Of a stretch of 39,200 nt of DNA, positions 33,588 to 39,200 are shown piece after piece. Location: positions 1 through 39,200 of the forward strand of contig NZ_JXXD01000004.1 of NCBI RefSeq assembly GCF_000935215.1, given 5' to 3'. Source of the stretch: Stutzerimonas stutzeri. Its GTDB lineage: Bacteria > Pseudomonadota > Gammaproteobacteria > Pseudomonadales > Pseudomonadaceae. The translations under genes were made by a program, and so were the position numbers. The notes beneath the pieces are model-generated. The model was given only the letters and a program-made list of their open reading frames with translations. It searched no databases and was not told where the DNA came from. The first letter of the stretch is position 1. Each line of letters begins with the position of its first letter.

Positions 33588-34535
33588 CTAGCCGCGCTCC
33601 GCTGCTTTTGCCTGCGGCGGCTGCGCGGCACCCAGGCGCTGCTCGCCGGATTCCAGCAGCGCCTGCAGCGCCCGGCCATAGGCGCCGAGCGCCACGCGCA
33701 GGCTGTTGTTGTGGGTGGCGCCTTCGACCAGCAGCAATTGCTTGGGTTGGCGCGCAGCCTGATACAGCTGCTCGCTGAAGCGCGGCGGCACATAGCGGTC
33801 ATCAGTGCCATGCACCACCAGCAGCGGCATGCCGATCTGGTCGATCTTCTCCAGCGAATCGAACTTCTGCGACAGCAGCCAGCGCACCGGCAGCGTGGTG
33901 TCGGACACGGCTGTCGCCACGTCGGCCAGCGAGGTGAAGGTCGACTCGATGATCAGCGCGCGCGCCTCGGCCGGTACGTTGTCGCGCTCGGCCTGCTGCC
34001 CGAGTTCGGCGGCCAGGTCGACAGCCACCGCGCCGCCGAGGGAATGCCCGTAGATGAAGCGCTTGCCGGCGTCCGGCTGCAGCGTCTTCAGGCGCTCCCA
34101 GCCGATGCGCGCGTCGGCATAGACGCTGCGTTCCGACGGCAGATCGCCAAGGCTCTGGCCGAAGCCGCGGTAGTCGATGGCCAGCACCGAGAAGCCCAGC
34201 GCGCGCAGCTGTTCCAGACGAAAAAGGTGGCCGGTGAGGTTCCAGCGCACGCCGTGCAGGTAGAGCAGGGCGGGTGCATCGGCGTTGGCGGCCGGCCACC
34301 ACCAGGCATGAATGTTCTGCTCGTCACCGAACGCGGAATCGGTCAGCTGCAGCTCCTCGACGCCACGCGGCAGGCCGCTGAACCAGGACGCGGTGCCCGG
34401 TTCGATACGGAACACCAGCTCACGCTCTTTCTGTTCGAGCACCGAACAGCCGACCGGCAGGCCAACGGCGAACAGGGTAATCAGCAGCAGGCAGAGCCGC
34501 CGGGCTTTGCTGCGGAACAGGAAGAAGTGCTGCAA
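33588..34535 (-). CDS. Alpha/beta hydrolase lipoprotein
   Basis: Protein of 315 residues with a signal peptide ending in a lipobox (LLITLFAVGLPVGC), so probably membrane-anchored. The fold is that of BEM46/FrsA-like serine hydrolases: LLYLHGVRWNLTGHLFRLEQL, LAIDYRGFGQSLG, nucleophile elbow GHSLGGAVAVDLA, VVHGTDDRYVPP and EGATHNN. Substrate unknown. The only start before the signal peptide is a TTG at 34535, without a strong ribosome site; this is odd but I see no alternative. Confidence 0.82.
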   Translation of the reverse strand: MQHFFLFRSKARRLCLLLITLFAVGLPVGCSVLEQKERELVFRIEPGTASWFSGLPRGVEELQLTDSAFGDEQNIHAWWWPAANADAPALLYLHGVRWNLTGHLFRLEQLRALGFSVLAIDYRGFGQSLGDLPSERSVYADARIGWERLKTLQPDAGKRFIYGHSLGGAVAVDLAAELGQQAERDNVPAEARALIIESTFTSLADVATAVSDTTLPVRWLLSQKFDSLEKIDQIGMPLLVVHGTDDRYVPPRFSEQLYQAARQPKQLLLVEGATHNNSLRVALGAYGRALQALLESGEQRLGAAQPPQAKAAERG

Positions 34536-34652
34536 GGTCAGGGTCTCGAAATCAGGAATCGTAGATAGGACCCGCTTGCCGAATGATCTGCAAGGCGGGC
34601 CATCGCTTCACTGATTACTGCATGTTGCGCGCCATTGTCGTCACGAGCGGAC

Positions 34653-34666
34653 GGCCGGCTTCGGCC
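34653..34666 (-). terminator. Short hairpin at the end of the MFS gene
   Basis: GGCCG (34653-34657) and CGGCC (34662-34666) pair around GCTT, directly after the MFS stop on the minus strand. Short and with no T-run, so weak evidence. Confidence 0.35.
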
Positions 34667-35893
34667 TCAGGAGCAGCAGGTCGCCTGCCCGGCATCGGCG
34701 TCCTGTACCGCGCGCTCGATCTTCCAGGCCCAGGCGAACACCAGCAGACCGCCAACGGCGGTAGCCGCGCCGATATAGCCGGTGGATGTCCAGCCGAAAC
34801 CGGCGGTGATCGCCAGCCCGCCCAGCCACGGACCAAGGGCGTTGGCGATGTTGAAGGCGGCATGATTGGACGCCGCGGCGAGGGTCTGCGCATCCGCGGC
34901 GACATCCATCAGGTGGGTCTGCAGCGCTGGCGACAGCGACACCATGGTGCCCACCGCGAATACCGCCGGAAAGATCGTCCACACCGAGTGCGCGGCCAGC
35001 GGGAATACCAGCAGCACCAGCGCGCTCCACAGTAGCAGCCAGGCGACCGCCTTGAAGCGCAGCCGATCGAACAGCCAGCCGCCGACCAGATTGCCGACAA
35101 TGCCGCCAAGGCCGAACGCGGCGAGGGCAAACGGAATCCAGCCGGCGCTAACGCCGGTGACGTTCAGCAACGTCGGCGCCATGTAGCTGAACACACAGAA
35201 CATGCCGGCGAAGCCGATCGAGCTGATCGCCAGCGCCAGCCAGACCTGCGGCCGATTGAACGCGCGGATTTCGTGCAGCGGGCTGTTGCGCGGTTCGTTG
35301 CGGTTCGGCGGCAGGAACAGCGCCACCAGCAGCACCGTCAGCAGGGCGATGGCACCAACCAGGGCGAACGCATAGCGCCAGCTCGCCCATTGCCCGAGCC
35401 AGGTGGCCAGCGGGTTGCCGATCAGGATCGCCACGGTCAGCCCCATCAGCACGCGGGCAACGGCCTGGGCGCGTTTGTCCGGCGGCACCATGGAGGCAGC
35501 CACCAGCATTGCCACGCCGAAATAGGCACCGTGGGGCAGGCCGGTGACGAAGCGAAAGATCATCAGCGTCGAGTAATCCGGCGCCAGGGCGCTGGCGAAG
35601 TTGCCCAAGGCGAAGAAACCCATCAGCAACAGCAGCAGGTGCCGGCGGAACAGCCGTGAGCCGAGGATCGCCAGTAACGGTGCGCCCACCACCACGCCCA
35701 GGGCGTAGGTGCTGATCACGTTGCCGACCTGGGGTTCGCTGATGCCCAGCCCCTCGGCCACGTCAGGCATCAGGCCCATGATGGCGAACTCACCGGTGCC
35801 GATGGCGAAGCCACCCATGGCCAGCGCCAGCTCGAGCAGCAGCACGGCGCGGGCGGAAAGGGGCTGAGTCGCTGCGGTGGCTGGCGCCGTCAT
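34667..35893 (-). CDS. Major facilitator superfamily transporter (DHA1-type)
   Basis: Inner-membrane transporter of 408 residues with about twelve hydrophobic segments. The segment AMGGFAIGTGEFAIMGLMPDVAEGLGI and the loop GSRLFRRHLLLLLMG are typical of the DHA1 drug/arabinose-type efflux proteins (YdhP/AraJ-like), as is RFVTGLPHGAYFGVAMLVAA. It may export drugs or sugars; not known which. The C-terminus ends in two cysteines (TCCS). GAGG lies nine bases before the ATG at 35893; the open frame to 36157 is upstream sequence, not coding. Confidence 0.9.
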   Translation of the reverse strand: MTAPATAATQPLSARAVLLLELALAMGGFAIGTGEFAIMGLMPDVAEGLGISEPQVGNVISTYALGVVVGAPLLAILGSRLFRRHLLLLLMGFFALGNFASALAPDYSTLMIFRFVTGLPHGAYFGVAMLVAASMVPPDKRAQAVARVLMGLTVAILIGNPLATWLGQWASWRYAFALVGAIALLTVLLVALFLPPNRNEPRNSPLHEIRAFNRPQVWLALAISSIGFAGMFCVFSYMAPTLLNVTGVSAGWIPFALAAFGLGGIVGNLVGGWLFDRLRFKAVAWLLLWSALVLLVFPLAAHSVWTIFPAVFAVGTMVSLSPALQTHLMDVAADAQTLAAASNHAAFNIANALGPWLGGLAITAGFGWTSTGYIGAATAVGGLLVFAWAWKIERAVQDADAGQATCCS

Positions 35894-36268
35894 GGTTACC
35901 TCGTTGCGTCGAAAAGGGGCGGCATTATTCACGCTGGTTCGCGCAGGTAAAGCCCTACCGCCAAAGAAGGAGATGCACTGGGTGTTTGGGAGTGCTTCAG
36001 CCCGGGGGAGTTCGCCCGTCCCGAACGGAAATTCACGGGGCCTGCCGCAGCCAACAGGCCCATCCGGATGGATGGTCGACTGGCGCCGTTTTCCTGGCTC
36101 TCGTTCTTGATCGTGGTCACGGTGACCGCCCGGTCGGCTCCGTATTTTGCGCGGCAACTCCCGCGCGTTCGGTTGCCACTCTCAGTCTGGCTTAGCCAGG
36201 CGCCGCGTCCGGAGTGCCACGACGTCGAGCGGCGCCGTGGAGTGCCACGTCACGTCAGGACATGTCCC
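35894..36268. other. 375-base gap between MFS transporter and second chemoreceptor
   Basis: Divergent promoter region. On the minus strand, TTTACC (at 35946-35951) and AATAAT (35924-35929), 16 bases apart, make a plausible promoter of the MFS gene. On the plus strand I find no sigma-28 site. A direct repeat GGAGTGCCACG occurs at 36211-36221 and 36239-36249, 28 bases apart, close to the chemoreceptor start, and could be a regulator site. No coding sequence is supported. Confidence 0.4.
35924..35951 (-). promoter_or_regulatory. Candidate sigma-70 promoter of the MFS gene
   Basis: Minus-strand TTTACC (four of six -35 bases) and AATAAT (five of six -10 bases) with a 16-base spacer, ending about 30 bases before the ATG at 35893. 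Confidence 0.4.
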
Positions 36269-38290
36269 ATGAAATTGCTGTTTTCCCCCGCCGAACTGTT
36301 GATGAACCGGCTCAGCTATCCGATCAAGTTCGGTGTGCTGGGGCTGCTGGTCTTCCTTGCCTTCGCCAGCCTGATGCTGACCCTCGCCGGCCAGCTCAAC
36401 CGCACCATCGAGCGAGCGGAGAGCGAGCTGGTCGCCACAGCGCTGGCGCGCCCCTTGTCGAGCCTGATTGAGCTGACCCAGCAGCATCGCGGCGTGTCCG
36501 CCATGCTGCTCGGCGGCAACACGGCCATGGCGGATCGGCGCTCCGCCCTGCAAACCCGTGTCGATACCGCCCTGGTGGAGATGAGCCAGGCACTGGCCGA
36601 GGACAAGCGCGACACGCGCGAGTGGCAGGCGATCGGTCGAGACTGGGATGGCATCAAGCGGGCCGTGCAGAGCTGGTCCCAGCCGCAAAGCTATGACGCG
36701 CACACCGCGCTGATCGCCCAACTACTGGACTTCCAGACCCAGGTGGCGGACGCCTACGGCCTGACCTTCGATCCCGAGCCGCAGACCTATTACCTGATGA
36801 CCACCGCGGTTAGCCGCATGCCGTTTCTGATCGAGCGGCTGGGCCGCCTGCGCGGTAGTGCGTCGGCGATACTGGCCAGGGGCGAGATGAGCGAGCCGCA
36901 ACGCACTGCGCTGATTGTGCTGACCGAGCAAATCAAGTCGGCGACCCAGGACATGGAGCGCAGTATCGACAAGGTGGTTGCCGAGCGGCCGGAACTCCAG
37001 CCGCCGTTGAGCCGCGCCGTCGCCACCATGCGCGAACTTGGCCTGGTGATCGATGCGGTGGTGCAGGACATGGTGGTGCGTGCTGACTTCAGCAGCACCT
37101 CGTCAGCGCAGTTCTTCGACATGACCACCGAGGCGATCAGAATCGGCTATGCGCAGATGCGCGACGTGCTGCTGCCAAGCCTGGACGGCCTGCTCGAACA
37201 GCGTATCGAGGACGCCCGAAAGGTGCTGCTCGGCAACCTGACCGTGCTGCTGGTGGTGCTGGCGGTGATCGGCTATCTCTCGGTGGGTGCCTATCTGTCG
37301 GTGATGGCCAGCATCCGCAGCCTGCGCGCCGGCAGCGAGCGGCTCGCCGCTGGCGATCTGACAACCCATATCGATCTGGCTGCGCGCGACGAGCTGCGCT
37401 TCGTCGCCGGCAGCTTCAACGACATGGCCGACGCCATGCGCGGGCTGATCGGCAGCATCAAGAACAACTCCGACCATGTCGCCGACTCGGCGCGCAGCCT
37501 GGTTACCGCCTCGGGGCAGATCCATGTCGCCTCGCAGTGCCAGAGCGACGCCGCGTCGAGCATGGCGGCGGCGGTCGAAGAAATGACCGTCGGCATCGAG
37601 AGCATCGCGCGCAACGCGGGCGAGGCCGATGCACTGGCGCATCGCTCTGGCGAACTGTCGCGTCAGGGCGGTGAGATCGTCGCCGCGGTGGTCGATGAAA
37701 TCAGCCAGATCGCCGTATAGGTGGGCGACTCGGCGCGTACTGTGGCCGAGCTGGGCGAACGCTCCGGGCAGATCTCGGCCATCGTCGGGGTGATCGGTGA
37801 CATCGCCGCACAGACCAATCTGCTGGCGCTGAATGCGGCGATCGAAGCGGCGCGGGCCGGTGACCAGGGGCGCGGCTTCGCCGTGGTGGCCGATGAGGTG
37901 CGCAAGCTGGCCGAGCGTACCGCCAATTCCACCAAGGAGATCGCGCAGATGGTTGCGGCCATCCAGCAAGGCACAGAGGGCGCGGTACATGGCATGGAGC
38001 AGGGTGTGGTGCGAGTCAATGAGGGCGTCGCACGCGCGCAACGGGCCGGCGAGGCCATGGGTGGCATTCGTGAGGCGGCCAATCAGGTGCTGTCCACCGT
38101 GGCGGAGATCTCCAATGCCTTGCGCGAGCAGAGCGCGGCGTCCGCCGAGATCGCCCAGCAGGTGACCACCATTGCGCGCATGGCCGAGGAGAGCGGTGAG
38201 GCGGTAGGCAGCAATCACCACACTGCCAGCCGCCTCAGCGACCTTGCTGGCACCCTGCTGGACAACGTCAGCCGCTTCAAGGCGAGTTGA
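36269..38290 (+). pseudogene. Methyl-accepting chemotaxis protein gene split by an in-frame amber codon
   Basis: Read through, it would be a 673-residue chemoreceptor: membrane segment 21-41; a large periplasmic domain with LIELTQQHRGVSAMLLGG, reminiscent of nitrate/nitrite-sensing (NIT-type) domains; a second segment at about 322-345; HAMP at about 346-398; then the signalling helices. Codon 484 (37718-37720) is TAG. The frame continues intact after it, with the tip [20 protein letters not shown] at about 515-534 and the return helix. The N-terminal product (483 residues) would have sensor and HAMP but no signalling tip. The start is the ATG at 36269 with AGGA eight bases upstream. A change from a sense codon such as CAG to TAG would explain it; a sequencing error or suppression is possible. 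Confidence 0.8.
37721..38290 (+). CDS. Possible re-initiated chemoreceptor signalling domain
   Basis: A GTG follows the amber codon with no gap (TAGGTG). The frame from it encodes 189 residues holding the complete hairpin tip and the return helix, ending [18 protein letters not shown]. Re-initiation could give a soluble signalling fragment, but no ribosome site is seen, so this is a possibility rather than a prediction. Otherwise it is the 3' remnant of the broken chemoreceptor gene. Confidence 0.3.
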   Translation: MGDSARTVAELGERSGQISAIVGVIGDIAAQTNLLALNAAIEAARAGDQGRGFAVVADEVRKLAERTANSTKEIAQMVAAIQQGTEGAVHGMEQGVVRVNEGVARAQRAGEAMGGIREAANQVLSTVAEISNALREQSAASAEIAQQVTTIARMAEESGEAVGSNHHTASRLSDLAGTLLDNVSRFKAS

Positions 38291-38302
38291 GCACGTGTGC
38301 AG

Positions 38303-38326
38303 CGACGGCGCCACGTGGCGCCGTCG
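38303..38326. terminator. Perfect 24-bp palindrome between convergent genes
   Basis: Positions 38303-38314 are the exact reverse complement of 38315-38326, GC-rich with central CACGTG. It lies 12 bases after the chemoreceptor stop and 17 before the stop of the opposing DUF3147 gene. A bidirectional terminator is the natural reading, without T-runs. Confidence 0.65.
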
Positions 38327-38343
38327 GCCTTAACGCCAGGCGG

Positions 38344-38694
38344 TCACAGCAGCTCTATGCCGAAGGGGCGCATGAGCAGCGCGAACAGCCCGAAACAGAC
38401 GACCGTGATGCCTGCGCTGGCCAGCAGTGCCAGCCAGAACCCCAGCCGTGGCAGCAGCAGCGGGAACGCCAGGAACATCGGCAGGGTCGGCAGGACATAC
38501 CAGAAGGTATGCCAGGCGTGGTTGGCGATCTTCTCCGGCGATTGCTTCTCCAGGTACAGCCAGATCAGCGTGAGGAGGGTGATGAGCGGCAGCGCGGCAA
38601 TGAAGCCGCCGAGCTTGTCGCTACGCTTGGCCACCTCCGATACCAGCACGACCATGGCAGCGGTCAGCGCGTATTTGGTGATGATCCAGGACAT
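38344..38694 (-). CDS. DUF3147-family small membrane protein
   Basis: Integral membrane protein of 116 residues with about four hydrophobic segments. The strings WIITKYALTAAMVVLVSEVAKRSDKLGGFIAALPLITLLTLIWLY and FWYVLPTLPMFLAFP mark DUF3147. No function is known for the family. The ATG at 38694 has GGGAGA upstream; the open frame to 38802 overlaps the next gene and is not family-like. It follows a membrane-anchored protein gene on the same strand, a pairing I recall from other Pseudomonas. Confidence 0.85.
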   Translation of the reverse strand: MSWIITKYALTAAMVVLVSEVAKRSDKLGGFIAALPLITLLTLIWLYLEKQSPEKIANHAWHTFWYVLPTLPMFLAFPLLLPRLGFWLALLASAGITVVCFGLFALLMRPFGIELL

Positions 38695-38767
38695 GGGTTT
38701 CTCCCGTACGAGCCGCAGCCCTGGCCGAGTTTGGCCAGTGCTGCGGTGGTTACGCCGAACACGAAAC

Positions 38768-39200
38768 TCAGAACACCTGTTCGATGGTGATGTATTCGCC
38801 ATCGGTGCGCAGGGTGAGTTTCACCGTCTCGTTGGTGCGGTTTCGCCAGAACCAGCCGTGCTTGCCGTCGAACGCGGCGACCAGTTCACCCTGCAGCTCA
38901 GGCGCATTCTTGCCCTTGCCATAGCCATGGTAGAAGCCCTTCGGTGCCTTGTAGGGATCGCCGTGGGTGTCGTAGTTGAGGCGCCCGCCATTGGCCGTCC
39001 AGTGGAAATTCGCCTTGGCGCCTTCCTTCATTTCCAGCTTGATCTCGGTGGCCTGGTTGGGCTTGAGTGTCAGGTTCACCTCGTGCTGCTGGGTGGCGAC
39101 TTTTGGTGGCTCCGGTTGCGCAGGCGTTGGCGCCGCCGCCGGGGCTGGCTCGGCCTGTGCCGCCACCGGTTCATCCTTGTCCGGCTTAGTTGCGGCAGGT
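38768..39200 (-). CDS. Transmembrane-anchor protein, 3' part only (runs off the window)
   Basis: The frame is open without a start to the window's last base, so the gene is cut at its 5' end. The visible 144 residues begin with a linker rich in Ala, Pro, Glu and Lys and end with a beta-type domain: HEVNLTLKPNQATEIKLEMKEGAKANFHWTANGG, then HGDPYKAPKGFYHGYGKGK, then FDGKHGWFWRNRTNETVKLTL. This matches proteins annotated as transmembrane anchor proteins in Pseudomonas, with an N-terminal membrane helix that would lie outside the window. A GTG at 39166 is an internal codon and not needed as a start. Role unknown. Confidence 0.75.
   Translation of the reverse strand, partial: PAATKPDKDEPVAAQAEPAPAAAPTPAQPEPPKVATQQHEVNLTLKPNQATEIKLEMKEGAKANFHWTANGGRLNYDTHGDPYKAPKGFYHGYGKGKNAPELQGELVAAFDGKHGWFWRNRTNETVKLTLRTDGEYITIEQVF

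Noticed and set aside
36007-36268. Upstream extension of the second chemoreceptor from a start near 36068
   Set aside because: The extra residues are not receptor-like, and a ribosome site places the start at 36269.
1-39200. tRNA or rRNA genes, CRISPR arrays, riboswitches, insertion sequences, prophage genes
   Set aside because: No cloverleaf, regularly spaced repeat, transposase, integrase or phage structural motif was seen by eye on either strand; a dedicated scan could still find a small RNA.

Overview
The window looks like chromosomal DNA of a high-GC gammaproteobacterium in the Pseudomonadaceae. Stutzerimonas / Pseudomonas stutzeri group is my best guess, from protein character and intergenic repeat style; no marker gene was available to confirm it. 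It is mostly ordinary chromosome, densely coding on both strands. I see no rRNA, tRNA, CRISPR array, insertion sequence, integrase or phage gene.

Layout. 1-5.1 kb: hrpA (DEAH-box RNA helicase) followed by a RarD/EamA-type permease, both on +. 5.2-8.5 kb: a minus-strand operon of PP2C phosphatase, membrane Ser/Thr kinase and double-FHA protein, a complete phospho-threonine signalling set. 8.7-9.9 kb: an orphan histidine kinase with an RsbRD-like sensor half. 9.9-12.3 kb: a SpoU-type RNA methyltransferase behind an FAD-dependent dehydrogenase. 12.5-13.9 kb: an RlmE-type 2'-O-methyltransferase and a small ion channel. 13.9-17 kb: two hydrolases and RNase Z. 17.1-22.1 kb: an acyltransferase-like membrane protein, a VOC/YciI pair, a periplasmic serine-protease-fold protein with a CPBP protease, and a periplasmic glutamate-carboxypeptidase-like enzyme. 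22.2-25.1 kb: a HIT protein and a compact NitT/TauT-type ABC transporter operon with overlapping genes. 25.1-30.4 kb: DUF445 protein, small acidic proteins, a LysE exporter convergent with an AraC regulator, a lipoprotein and a small periplasmic protein. 30.4-38.3 kb: two chemoreceptor genes flanking two alpha/beta hydrolases and an MFS transporter. 38.3 kb to the end: a DUF3147 membrane protein and the 3' part of a membrane-anchored protein that runs off the window.

The points most worth a second look are: (i) a hairpin-bearing repeat-like segment read in frame inside hrpA, related in shape to an intergenic repeat near 26.65 kb; (ii) a single in-frame amber codon that splits the second chemoreceptor just before its signalling tip; (iii) a canonical-looking sigma-54 site followed at once by a near-perfect sigma-28 site upstream of the first chemoreceptor; (iv) a LiuR-type MerR operator upstream of an alpha/beta hydrolase; and (v) the kinase/phosphatase/FHA set, which here has no type VI secretion genes beside it. 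I found no clear novel defence or mobile system. Gene functions are assigned from protein motifs read by eye; no database search was run.
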